Shown piece after piece: positions 18,801 through 26,790 of a stretch of 64,000 nucleotides of DNA. The notes below the pieces were generated by a model, which had not been told where the DNA came from, did no database searches, and was given only the letters and a program-made list of their open reading frames with translations. Numbering within the stretch: the stretch's first letter is position 1; every line of letters starts with the position of its first letter. The translations under genes were made by a program, and so were the position numbers. The stretch is from Cladocopium goreaui (taxonomy: Eukaryota; Sar; Dinophyceae; Suessiales; Symbiodiniaceae), in NCBI GenBank assembly GCA_947184155.2, contig CAMXCT020006641.1:97501-161500 (forward strand). Reading direction: 5' to 3'.

Positions 18801-19459
18801 TGTTCCAGGATCATAGCCAAGATTTCTCGTCCCATAACATAGGTTCCTCTTCGGCTATGACTCTGTGTTCTCAGTCTCAGTTTGATTGCTACATGACGAG
18901 CAACATCACCGGCTTGGGCTATAACGTTTGACAATGCAATTGACAACTTGGCGTCTATTGATTGATATCGTTGCCCTCCACTGTCATTCAATAGCTCAAT
19001 GTCAGGATTTGGTCGAATAGCCGGCTGTAACCATGCTTCCCACGCAGCTTTGTCTCCATCATTCGCAGCAAGAACAACACTCTTGATGAGATCTGACTGC
19101 CAAACCCCAAGGTTCTGTTGCTTTGGCCATGGGCTAACATAAACTTTGTCAGCCTCCCGTCTTGACATTCTCGGTACTTCTTCTGCCGTGTATGCCGCTG
19201 TGGAGATGTCGTCTGCTGAATCACGTTGCGATCCTCGAACTGAAGGCAAACCAGGAGGTTCTGGAGGTGGTCCTGGACCGTTGGGCCCGAAAGGGTCAGG
19301 AGGTCCATCAGGGTCAGGCGGACCACCCCATCCGCTCGGAGGCTTGTAATAGTCCTTCTCGGTTCCGTCGGCGATCTTGTTGTCGACTTCTTTCAGCAGA
19401 TCGGTGATTCTCAGGGCTGACCCTAGACATAGACGTTTCAGAATCCTTGAGACTCTTTC
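12596..19459 (-). CDS. Copia element ORF2: Gag-protease-integrase-RT-RNase H polyprotein
   Basis: Residues are counted from 19249. A Gag region (about 100-260) is followed by a Lys/Ala/Pro linker and two CCCH zinc fingers (HFHFIKKACRKGRDCEYSH near 350; CWHWAKGKCRYGDKCNKRH near 405). The aspartic protease motif LDSGSG is near 606. Integrase has an HHCC-type finger near 880 and D, D, E residues near 921, 984 (SDDAPQF) and 1013 (LAERTN). Copia RT has YVDD near 1746. RNase H has DADFAG, STPEAE and ADIHTKGF up to about 2100. The frame is open from 19459, overlaps the end of ORF1 by 146 nt in the +1 frame, and encodes a Gly/Pro-rich linker there. The first ATG is at 19168, so translation starts either by +1 frameshift from ORF1 or at that ATG. 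No catalytic motif is missing. Confidence 0.93.
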   Translation of the reverse strand, partial: ERVSRILKRLCLGSALRITDLLKEVDNKIADGTEKDYYKPPSGWGGPPDPDGPPDPFGPNGPGPPPEPPGLPSVRGSQRDSADDISTAAYTAEEVPRMSRREADKVYVSPWPKQQNLGVWQSDLIKSVVLAANDGDKAAWEAWLQPAIRPNPDIELLNDSGGQRYQSIDAKLSIALSNVIAQAGDVARHVAIKLRLRTQSHSRRGTYVMGREILAMILEHFRTPGQRETAFTMEHIVSMKYLGDSNLEVFYEKWMEMVSNMMPDDVPPDDWLRDALYKKIRNSSLMMFDIKQYESWIEGDQRRSYRYLLDVIERHISRIREDKHVAAREKYARDFAGGGKPTAPAPNPTAAAPDANPKAKPKATPKEKAAPKAKAKADAAPVLPSPQPKQHAKGKGKGQGKGKDRANSRSASPRSKKKIPCHFHFIKKACRKGRDCEYSHDQKVFDASKNAKGNGRKPGTPRSQSPANKTKKVDEPCWHWAKGKCRYGDKCNKRHDPHLFNTAPNTEASSSKATPALVHEWSDDEGTFHKVASNVVKKKVGFDESKTYVQTYVKKDFVKCSRKSQTISKGHGKVGKPTDQIRQDEQWSYSCRLASSRGKAMAILIDEKVEYSDIDEVLVIVGPSLDILIRLDIEDGEVSREVFVENYVQHIEGRYGKRGNTMCITVPVEERDKRFILDSGSGHDLISSTRISRMDLPTYDDKVVNFHTANGVTCSTKRSSIKFEAFNEPAEAHILEDTPSVISMGKRCVDLGYSFVWPTGRTPFMLDPNGNIIEMTVKDYIPYVSVDQEKRKLKSSCVEKIMAVLDDGCSTSEGEGLLVIDGESGDELEDLSDSVGRSDVKSPKRSMKKRKKAKLRGDQHEVAVGSDAGDAEEMSCYADEYAEFEDDGYDPSIAPDDIHEDHQVEVEEIPEGGGGEDDDDVIDVDEEDGGVRLSKRGTLKNEARSKVHLLTHRYKNPYCESCVRAKMKHRKTFRGAFQRKLTKFGDLITFDYVDNRRIAEQDYGDDKTIFVIRDRYTGMLQSYPSARKDTDAVIRAVKQFMGRRKIREAYSDDAPQFDKAMKILKIPMDTSLAGKTKHNSLAERTNQFVLVATTTCLLEAGIPPCFWMYAIRCVSHLLNIEPNDDEVSSWCKLHGEEFKGKMIPFGALVYFKPSGSREREQQHKFDPMGIPGVFAGYSIGPGLHWSRKYRVWALCDWSKQNLAYDAEKPIAKLRTPHYTERVELKEPLEFPCKLEYERINVSIEGLKVKDRLEGNPEILPPPPPDDGDDDEGGDDDDGHDGGGVPSSKVPREPTEGELEAERHFDAISERMGPPGIDKPAHPDLHVPERGPEHYSVGKAGDGIVYLNDDGEWVKLNARGHPYRIDERGFRRISTTPRPSKYTPDEWRKMSPTVRKGIARAEEKKIEAEKEKKKSDAKIKESEERAKRKEEKKKEKEAKKAKSSKKDDKDDHVSGVATSQDHVRRGKVFQYGKGSASPVGRGISASAPCYSDLSDTDVPDDDDFLMEWDEWSEIEKGRGPKATWNNDKVYDFNQGKVVAAATVHNTNEVPQDARGLSDVFLPFPCMPCINHCDDHREKIAPNGDGININKMFNTAVARPVGRKEMMENDDARKAMRKEWLGQHACGVYDFSVIREYDDVVREAKANKTEVHMARVHGICVEKNYQLPAGSPSRKFKGRGVLLGNQVKNQFWEAAFFQDLGNSPATFEASRWADFYGCLPGHNVKLADAIQAYIQAKLTGPPCWVELPEDAWPDDVDIRKFRRPVVRLVKALYGHPDSGTMWEQHCDRKVRELDFVPVGEEWPSMYFHKKLKLLLVIYVDDLKLAGPEENLTKGWEMLRSKLNIEPETDLGLYLGCVLRKGSTKLHDGTPVSTMTYDMEGLLKLSVEKYLDIVGKDTKLKHVSTPSLPEETKKHKSRAPCPGNPKNKKICPWCTHEFDPDAPLFYEQGTQGEDVSPGESERGALAPHAASVLMKLLYAARIARFDLLRSINSLARNVTKWTIDDDAKLYHLMCYVNSSLSKRMTGWVGDNFNELTLSLFADADFAGCAQSLRSTSGSHMHIQGNHTRFPLSGGSKRQGCVSHSTPEAEIVAADVTLRTMGLPAMSIWETLTGKSPKLLFHDDNQGMIGVVRSGRNPTMRHLERTHGIAITSLHEHFTRENYVLMYEVTSKMAADIHTKGFKNPLAWKRACMLINLLDPGDIGTKDLLDMVSHPPRMSIPLSDKCFKPKLKMFQIFRIPKYLFYHLRCIRRVFLVKNKYNNYLVWIPYWLLRRQLSLENDHLVYHCPMIV
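15023..15032. repeat. CCCGACGGGA box inside ORF2
   Basis: The sequence TCCCGACGGGAGAAG is shared exactly with the leader copy at 21242-21256. The core is a perfect stem with a three-base loop. Two further core copies lie in the 3' untranslated region. Function unknown. Confidence 0.5.
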
Positions 19460-21158
19460 TCAGTTCATCTAAGTGACGTTTCATGTCAATAATCTCAGAA
19501 TTCTTGATACCAATCTTTTCATCCCTATCCTGAATTTCCCCCATAAACATGCATGATCTCTCATACTGCTGAACACCACTAGCCAATTTCATTTTGCGCT
19601 CACTTTCTAGTTCAGATCTTAAAGTTCGGACTTCAGCATTGGAGAAGGACGACGCCCCTACATCCGCAACTTCAGCCAATCTTTCTTTTAACAACATGTT
19701 CTCTTGTAAACATTCATGAACCTCATGATCTAGATCCTGAACCCTGATTTGAGCCATTTTGGCTTGATTACGTAGATCTTCAACAAGCATCTCATCGGGG
19801 CCACGACCGTCGGTCGTAGTGCCCTGAGTCAATGATCTTCGCAGCTTCACGTTCTGCAATTTGATCTCATCCTTCAATTCACAGTTCATCTCCTGCTCAT
19901 TGGTGTAGAGCTCTTCATAGTGCTCCGCCCTTGCGATCGAATTTGCACTAGCCTGTGATTCAAGCCTCAGGTGTGATATCGCTTCGGCCTCATGGTTCCT
20001 GTATGATGCAATTCTTCTGACAGTATCATGTTCAGTATTTCGATGCTTCAGATCACTTTCCAATTTGGCCTGATTTGCCTCGAAAACCTTCTTCCTAGAT
20101 TCTCTAGTGATCTCGTCAATACTGCTTTCATACAGCTCGGCCTGTTTACGAGACTGAACTAAAGCTTCACTCAATAGCTGATTCCGTTCAGATAACTCAT
20201 GAACTGCAATTAATTGTTGTTGGCTAATCACTTCAAGTTGATTGCTGGAGAAGGATGCCATTTCGGATCGATTACGATATTCCATGATTGAGTTCTGGAA
20301 ATCTGTCTGCATTTCTTGACCTTCATTGTATAATCGATTGGCAATATCGGTGGTTAAGACATTGGTTTGATGAAGTTGTTGCAGTCTTGCCTCCGTATTA
20401 CCCAATAGTCCTTGAAGGTGATGTACTTCATCCTTGTACTCTTCCTGGATCTCCATACCACGTTGATGGATCCGTCTTGCACCATGTTCCATTAGGGCAC
20501 CTCGGCGTTCAAGGTCTTGGATGCGTATTGTTGCACCTTCGTCTTCCTGAGATGCTACCATTAGTTCTGCTTGATATTCTGCAACCTCATTTGCGGAACA
20601 TGACAATCTATGATTGAGTGCATTGACCTCATCAAATACATTCTGGTTGTGTTCCTGAAGATACTCAGTGAATCTGATCTCGATGTCATGAATCAGTTGA
20701 TCTCTTGATGCAGCATATGCTTCCATGTGGTTCAACTGATTACGTAGGGATTGACATTGTGCCCGTAGTTCTTCTATCATGGCAATAGGTTCACTAGCCA
20801 CAGAAGTATCCGTTGATCTCCTCTTAACACGACTATCCCCGGTCCTCTCACCAATTCGGTCGGTTACGGCCCTGGTGGATCTGTCCCTTGGGGTAGTTCG
20901 TCCTCGAGATGGTCGATGCCCTTGGCGGACAACGTCACTTCGAGCACTGTTTCGAGAAGATCTTGGTGTACTTTGGGTGGATATTCTTCGTCTGTTTGAT
21001 GTAACTTGCCATCCGGACTGTGTAGTTCGGGTAGAGCGTATCCCACCACTGTCTGCCGTGTCGCCAGGGGACGATTGATTGACCTCCTCGACCGGCATAG
21101 CAGTGTTCTCATTGAAGGTAAACTGCGTGGTGCGCGAATCTCCGCTGCCGCCTTGCAT
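19314..21158 (-). CDS. Copia element ORF1: long coiled-coil protein
   Basis: The first ATG in frame is at 21158, giving 614 aa. Residues 1-130 are Ser/Thr/Arg-rich and look disordered. From about 130 to the end the sequence is almost continuous Gln/Glu/Leu/Arg heptads, predicted coiled coil. I see no zinc finger or enzymatic motif. Its place, upstream of and overlapping the Gag-Pol frame, suggests a structural or particle-assembly role. Many known Copia elements have no separate coiled-coil ORF in front of Gag. The reading frame passes into ORF2 by a +1 shift within 19314-19459; a TCT AGG G heptamer in the overlap loosely recalls the Ty1 slip site but proves nothing. Confidence 0.75.
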   Translation of the reverse strand: MQGGSGDSRTTQFTFNENTAMPVEEVNQSSPGDTADSGGIRSTRTTQSGWQVTSNRRRISTQSTPRSSRNSARSDVVRQGHRPSRGRTTPRDRSTRAVTDRIGERTGDSRVKRRSTDTSVASEPIAMIEELRAQCQSLRNQLNHMEAYAASRDQLIHDIEIRFTEYLQEHNQNVFDEVNALNHRLSCSANEVAEYQAELMVASQEDEGATIRIQDLERRGALMEHGARRIHQRGMEIQEEYKDEVHHLQGLLGNTEARLQQLHQTNVLTTDIANRLYNEGQEMQTDFQNSIMEYRNRSEMASFSSNQLEVISQQQLIAVHELSERNQLLSEALVQSRKQAELYESSIDEITRESRKKVFEANQAKLESDLKHRNTEHDTVRRIASYRNHEAEAISHLRLESQASANSIARAEHYEELYTNEQEMNCELKDEIKLQNVKLRRSLTQGTTTDGRGPDEMLVEDLRNQAKMAQIRVQDLDHEVHECLQENMLLKERLAEVADVGASSFSNAEVRTLRSELESERKMKLASGVQQYERSCMFMGEIQDRDEKIGIKNSEIIDMKRHLDELRKSLKDSETSMSRVSPENHRSAERSRQQDRRRNREGLLQASERMGWSA

Positions 21159-21278
21159 CTTCGCGATGATGAGCTGATTGGTCCTTTGCGTCCACAATCA
21201 ATTGCTCAGAAGGCCCGGCTACCAGCACGCAGGTACTCCTCTCCCGACGGGAGAAGAGAGCCCTTACGGCTGATAACC
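21159..21278 (-). promoter_or_regulatory. Leader and primer-binding region of the Copia-like element
   Basis: On the minus strand the sequence next to the 5' LTR is GGTTATCAGCCGTAAGG. It does not begin TGG, so it does not look like a complement of a tRNA 3' CCA end; priming by an internal tRNA fragment, as in Drosophila copia, is possible. A short palindrome, CTCCCGTCGGGAG, lies about 25 nt inside. Confidence 0.4.
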
Positions 21279-21476
21279 TGTGAACAATTTTATCCTTGTT
21301 CTGGATGTGGCTATTGAATTGCAATACCTGTTATGCTGGTAGTTCCGGACAGCTTTACAGCATGGCGTGCAGAGATCGGACTTTTCCCTCACGCAGGGAC
21401 TTGAGCCATAACGGCGTTCCAATGTGCAATGATACATGCACATGATACATGTCCTAGCGCTCAGTTCCCTTTGACA
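21279..21476 (-). repeat. 5' LTR (right end)
   Basis: 198 bp, TG...CA, matching 2561-2758 except one base. On the minus strand it starts the element and should hold the promoter. I see no clear TATA box in it. Confidence 0.93.
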
Positions 21477-21481
21477 TTTTA
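21477..21481. other. Target site duplication, right copy (TTTTA)
   Basis: Same five bases as 2556-2560, directly after the CA end of the LTR and followed by a TA microsatellite. Confidence 0.85.
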
Positions 21482-22600
21482 TATATATATATATAGAGAT
21501 GGATGTACAAATACGTTGACAACCAGACAATTTGTAGTTTCCACATAGGACAGGATATGCAGCCGGGGAGATTGAGCTGTAAAAAGATGCCTTTCTGCAG
21601 CAAGACAAGAGGTAGCATGGCTTTACTGGGATTTCCCCCCAATTCAATAATTATTTATATATATATAATATTATCTGTATAAATGACCGCCTGAATTTTC
21701 TTTCTTTTAATTATTTTTAATTTCTGAATATTGTATCTTGTGGGTGCTAGACCCTGTGTTTGTAGTGTTTTTGAGATATTCTATCTTGTCCCCACTAAGA
21801 GTACAATATTCTATCTTTCAGCCGGTCGGTATACGCATCCGGGCTACCGCTCGATGTGCCATATGATCCGAAATTGATCTAAAAGACTTGCAAAGAAAAT
21901 ACACTTGCATCAAAACACTGTCAAGCGGGCTTGAATCCACAAGGTTCAGCACGTTAGGAGAAGCAGGGAACCAAAGTGTGTCATTTGCTATTGGAGATTG
22001 GGTGGAGGCAAGCCGTCGGGCTGGAACGTGTGCTTCGTGCGTCCAAGAGCTGTAGTGTAATCGCTTGTCACAATACTTCAATACAACTGCACAACGATAG
22101 AAACCAAAATTCACGAGTCGAGCGCTCTGGACACAAACGAAAAATAGATCCAGCACAAAATTCATACACTCTTTTCCAAATTGGGAGTCGTAGCCAAAAC
22201 GATGTGCTTGGTTCAGTGTAATAACTGAGGCTCCCGATTCTTCCAACCTCGACTTGATGACCATTCGACAACAAGTTGGAGGGTTTTGCATGAGGGACGC
22301 CAACGCTATAGCTGCTGCTTGAGCCAACACATGGCGCACCTGGGACACTTGGGCTGCATGGGCCCCGGCCAAGTGCTGGCGGCTCAAGCACTGCTTGCTC
22401 AGACTCCGGCCGCCTCGTCTCACCTGTCCTGGCGCCCAAGGCAATGCGTCACAAGGCATCACAATGTATGCCAAAATGACGAGCTATCACAATGCAATGC
22501 TGAAAACTATCCACATATATCAACATGCAACGATCAAAGCTGAACTAATTCAACCAGACTTGTTCACTTGATCGAATAATTCTATATTGCCGCATCTTCT
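21482..22600. other. Non-coding stretch downstream of the Copia-like element
   Basis: TA microsatellites occur at 21482-21495 and 21653-21668. Three spaced copies of an ATATTCTATCTT-like motif lie at 21729-21822, one of them the right arm paired with 2433. A 218-codon minus-strand frame at 21818-22474 has no recognisable domain and I do not call it; part of it could be downstream exons of the zinc-finger gene. Confidence 0.5.
21776..21791. repeat. Right arm of a possible terminal inverted repeat
   Basis: ATATTCTATCTTGTCC is the exact reverse complement of 2433-2448. See the left arm. Confidence 0.4.
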
Positions 22601-22637
22601 GCAAGAAGTCTCGACATTTTGAAACTTGGACACTTAC

Positions 22638-23371
22638 CCAGCCTCCTCTTCTGCCTGCGTGCAGCCTGCTGCAATTGTCGCCTTCTTGCTTTTGCTTGCT
22701 CGGCGTTGCAGAGATGGCAGTGTCTGCATTCATCACCTTTGAAGCAACCTGCTGGCTTCAGAGCGAAAGCTATACAAGGAAAGCATTGCCCCGAGTTGTG
22801 TAGCTGTACCTGGTGTAGTTGCCAACTCTGCCAAGTCGTAGGTGGCATCTGTGGCATCCCTTCTCTTTCCAAGAGCCGGATCTGACCAGTGTGAGCTGGC
22901 TCTGGTTCAAAGACATTTCCATGGCCCTGGCCGTGGCCCAGGGCGTGGCGTGTCTTGCCAGTGCCGCCAGCTCCTTTGGCGCCGAGCAGTTGGCTCTCGT
23001 TCATTGGTCGCTGTGCTCGCTGTGGTCGCTCGGATTCCTTCCGCGCAGTCAAAATTGGAGCTGTGCGAGGCTCCGACCGCATCGCTCCATTGGTCTGCAT
23101 TGCCCAACACACGTATCTTGGACCACAACTGGTTTGCAGAAGTGTTCAAATGTTTGCAGTCTGCCGTCCAACTGACCACTGGTTTTAAACTTGCGCAGAT
23201 TTGGTTTCACAATTAACGCACATCCTCTTTGCTACGAATATGACGCCTTTTGAAAACAACTAACTTGCAACTGGCGGCCTGCATTCGGAGGCAGCAAATC
23301 GAGCTGGGCCGTCACCTGCACCTTGGTGTTTGCTGCTTTTGTTGGCTTCCCAAGAGACATAGGAGGAACTG
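22638..23371 (-). CDS. CCCH zinc-finger protein of dinoflagellate type (partial, several exons)
   Basis: The clearest exon is 22809-22638. It encodes 57 residues with a Cys/His cluster, SGQCFPCIAFALKPAGC then ECRHCHLC, followed by a basic Arg/Gln-rich helix. Short GQC.PC...C..G..C..CHLC modules of this kind recur in dinoflagellate proteins and are probably RNA-binding. The exon begins after CAG and ends at a perfect GTAAGT donor in phase 1. The same frame stays open upstream to 23112 and may be an earlier exon. A further upstream exon is likely at about 23371-23268, ending at a GTTAGT donor. Start and 3' exons were not found. The zinc-finger exon is well supported; the extent is not. Confidence 0.6.
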
Positions 23372-23483
23372 CGTCAACTGAACATCTGCAGCATTCACCC
23401 AGAGCATGCAAAAAGTCGGTCAAAGACATGTTTGTCTTAACTCAACCCATTGCCAAAAAGTAAAGACAGTATATACTGTAAGT

Positions 23484-23535
23484 ATGTATACATGTATGTA
23501 TATATATATACATACATACATACATACATACATAT
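23484..23535. repeat. TATG/CATA microsatellite
   Basis: Alternating TATG and TACA units with a TA core, flanked by unremarkable DNA. From here to about 24090 I see no gene. Confidence 0.85.
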
Positions 23536-24094
23536 ATTATATTGTGTGTGTGCTTATATCATCTTCCGGGGAAAAAGGAAACATATACCTAGACAGTAAC
23601 AGTCAAGATCATTTCTCCTCGGTCCTCGGAGATGACCCTGAAGCAACTTGCACATCCACGCGAAAACTTTCCAACAAATACCTTGGGGACTCCTTCGGGC
23701 TCTTTTGTATACCAATCACATGTGAAGGCTCACAAAACTGCAACAGGGCCCCTGGAATTCCACTCGAAAACTTACAGAATGGTCAGTCTTGGTAGTCTCC
23801 CAAACAAATGCAGTCATCTCCCCTTATCCAAAAATAATGCCTTGAACCACTTGCACTCCAAGAGTGCCTTAAGTGCCTTACTACCCCTACGACAACCTGT
23901 TTCATTGCTGCAAGATCCTTCCTTTGCAAGCTTTGGTGATGGCCAACAACCTATGTACTAAAACGGTAAATATGCAACCGAAGCCAATTAAATTTCTGTC
24001 CAAAACAGAGCAGTCTGCCGCGCCTGAGAGCCGGGTGACAGCTGCTGAGGAGGAATGCTGAGAAAGGCACCTTGTAATTCGTGACTGTAGAATG

Positions 24095-25330
24095 AGTTGC
24101 AAAATCCGCCGACCCCGCCGACGGCAAGGGGGAGCGCGTCAAAGAAGACACTACAGGTGGACGTTGAAGGCAGGACCGATGGTGCTAGAATCCGCCGACC
24201 CCTGCCGACAGCAAGGGGGAGCGCATCAGAGAAGAAGTGCTTTAGCCCTGCGACAACGTCCTTGGACCCGAGCTCCGCAGGACAAAAGCCAGCTGACCCG
24301 AGCTGTGCCGGACGAAAGCCAGCTGCAAGAGGACACGAGCAAGCTGGCAGTTGGCAGTGCAAAAGGGCAGGCAAAGTCAAGGTTTGGGCAATTCAGAAAG
24401 CAACCTTTGGCAGTGTGGGCTGCGGGCCGCGGGCCCGATCCGTTCTTCACTGCCATCGTGTTTTAGCCCTGCGGGGGGGTCCTGTGACCAGAGCTGTGCA
24501 GGACGCAAGCCAGCTGCAAGAGGATGCAGGCAAGTTGAGAGGAAAACAAGCAAATGGAAGGTTTGAAGCTAGTTTCTAGGCAGTTCAGAAAGCAATGTTT
24601 GGCAGTATGGGCTGCAGGCCGCAGGCCCGATCCGTCCTTCACTGCCGTGGTGTTTTAGCCCTGCGGGGGGGTCCTGTGACCAGAGCTGTGCAGGACGCAA
24701 GCCAGCTGCAAGAGGACGCAGGCAAGTTGGGAGCTGGCAGTGCAGGAAGGCACGCAAATGGAAGGTTTGAAGCTGCTGCGGGCCGCAGGCCCGATCCGTC
24801 CTTCACTGCCATGGTGTTTTAGCCCTGTGGGGGGGTCCTGTGACCGGAGCTGTGCAGGACGCAAGCCAGCTGCAAGAGGACGCAAGCAAGTTGGGAGCTG
24901 GCAGTGCAGAAGGGCAGGCAAAGTCAAGGTTTGGAGCTGCAGAAGGGCAGGCAAAGTCAAGGCCTAGGCAGTTCAGAAAGAAATGGCCCGATCCGTCCTT
25001 CACTGCCATGGTGCTTTAGCCCTGCGGGAGGTCCTGCATGTGACCGGAGCTGGCAGTGCAGGAAGGCACGCAAATGGAATGTTTGAAGCTAGTTTCTAGG
25101 CAGTTCAGAAAGCAACCTTTGGCAGTATGGGCTGCAGGCCGCGGGCCCGATCCGTCCTGCACTGCCATGGTGTTTTAGCCCTGCGGGGGGGTCCTGTGAC
25201 CAGAGCTGTGCAGGACGCAAGCCAGCTGCAAGAGGACGCAGGCAAGTTGGGAGCTGGCAGTGCAGGAAGGCAAGCAAATGGAAGGTTTGAAGCAGGGGTC
25301 GGCGGCAGAGGGCGGCAGCCCTTAAATGTT
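24095..25330. repeat. Tandem array of ~180-195-bp GC-rich units
   Basis: About five imperfect copies carry the landmarks CTTTGGCAGT, GGGCCCGATCCGT, CACTGCC, TTTTAGCCCTGCGG, GTGCAGGACGCAAGCCAGC and GGAAGGTTTGAAGC. The left end has two copies of CCGCCGACCCC plus GACAGCAAGGGGGAGCG. Related pieces occur at 60361-60410 and 60840-61100, so this is a dispersed family. Long frames on both strands just follow the repeat and are not called genes. Confidence 0.85.
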
Positions 25331-25890
25331 GCAAAACGGGCAAGGTAGTCAGGGCCGGTCGTGACTTCCAGGTGAACACATTCAGAGCTCCCCAGGGAGT
25401 TCAAGACGAAAGGAATCGACGTAAAAAATGCGGAAGAAAAAGTTTCAAAGTCTATGGATATGTACAGAATCGGCATGCAATGCACGCATGACAGGAGAGT
25501 ATGTATGCTGTTCTTGGTGTCAACGCCAGTAAGAGGCCATGCGCATGTTGATATTTTGGGGTCGGGGGGGTGCCATTGACGCTTGGCCTCGGTTTTGCGG
25601 CACCGTTTGTTGTGCATGTAAGCAGGGTGGAACGGGTTAAGGTCTCTCGATAGATGTAGCCATAACTTGCAACTCCCTTTATATTGGCAGATGATAGGAT
25701 TTATTTCAGGCGCCAAGCGCCACTTCCAGAGCATGTGGCGCGCATGCTTCATTCACCGGGCTTGTGTTGCCATGTGCACCTTTAGCTTGGTCGCAGAAAG
25801 GAGGCATTGTAGCGGTATATCTATATATAACCATGGATACGATACCGAGGTCTATACCTTATCATTAAACATATATCATATGTATATGTC

Positions 25891-25956
25891 GCTCCATCAG
25901 CTCCATCGGCGTCATCGGCCTCATCGGCCTCATCGGCCCATCGGACTCATCGGCCT
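25891..25956. repeat. 9-bp minisatellite (TCATCGGCC)
   Basis: About seven degenerate copies of TCATCGGCC and related nonamers. See the finding on 9-bp repeats. Confidence 0.9.
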
Positions 25957-26169
25957 TTTTATGTTGCTTTCTGAAAAGCCTAGTGCAGCACGCCCCGAAG
26001 GAGGCGGAATCTGGTGCGTCCATTTTGCGCCTATGTCTTGCTGCAAGCTTTCTTTTGATTAATACTGATGCATAGCCTCTTGGCTTGCGATATAGCCTCC
26101 AAGTGTCGAACATACTGGGTGGGGTGGGGTGGGGTAAAAACGTTCGTTTCCACTTCTACCACATGGTAC

Positions 26170-26790
26170 GATCACTTCCACACAGACGTCATGCTACGCT
26201 GCTGGATGTTCTTTTGCACTTCCAAACATACGTCTACGTCATGCTACCCTCCTGGACGTTCTCTTGCACTTGCACACATACGTCAGCTACGCATGCTCTC
26301 GCACTTCCACACATACGTCATGCTACCCTCCTGGGCGTTCTCTTGCACTTCCACATACGTCTACGTCATGCCACGCTGCTGGACGTTCTCTTGCACTTCC
26401 GCACATACGTCATGCTACGCTGCTGGACGTTCTGTCACTGTTGCTATTCCACACGCACACACGTCTACGTCATGCTAGGCTGCTGGACGTTCTTGTGCCC
26501 TTCCACACATACGTCATGCTACGCTGCTGGACGTTCTGTCACTGTTGCACTTCCACACACACGTCTACGTCATGCTACGCTGCTGGACGTTCTCTTGCAC
26601 TTCCACACATACGTCATGGTACGGTGCTGGACTTTCTCTTGCACTTCCACACATACGTCATGCTACCCTGCTGGACATCCCCTTGCACTTCCACACATAC
26701 GTCTACGTCATTCAACGCTGCTGGACGTTCTCTTGCACTTCCACACATACGTCATGGTACGCTGCTGGACGTTCTGTCACTGCAATTCCA
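26170..26790. repeat. Tandem array of ~44-bp units
   Basis: Each unit contains CACTTCCACACATACGTC, ATGCTACGCTGCTGGACG and TTCTCTTG. About a dozen copies, some with an inserted CTACGTC. Forward frames through it encode a repeating HFHTYVMLRCWTFSCTST pattern with no sign of selection between frames, so I treat it as repeat DNA. Two more copies lie at 28035-28125. Confidence 0.9.

Larger units (their letters stand above)
2561..21476 (-). mobile_element. Complete Copia-like LTR retrotransposon, 18.9 kb
   Basis: The element is bounded by 198-bp direct repeats that start TG and end CA, flanked by TTTTA target duplications. A G-run polypurine tract precedes the 3' LTR. It is transcribed leftward. 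The order protease, integrase, RT, RNase H is the Copia order, and the RT carries YVDD. The two LTRs differ at one base by eye (near 2668), which implies recent insertion. The size is extreme for Copia and comes from three extra ORFs: a coiled-coil ORF upstream of Gag, a linker ORF, and a 2,727-aa ORF downstream of RNase H. No internal stop breaks the four ORFs, so the copy may be autonomous. Confidence 0.92.

Noticed and set aside
21818..22474. 218-codon minus-strand frame
   Set aside because: No domain and weak composition; an overlapping frame at 22068-22439 is equally open. May contain an exon but cannot be supported.
26170..26790. CRISPR array
   Set aside because: Units are contiguous, with no unique spacers, in a eukaryotic context.
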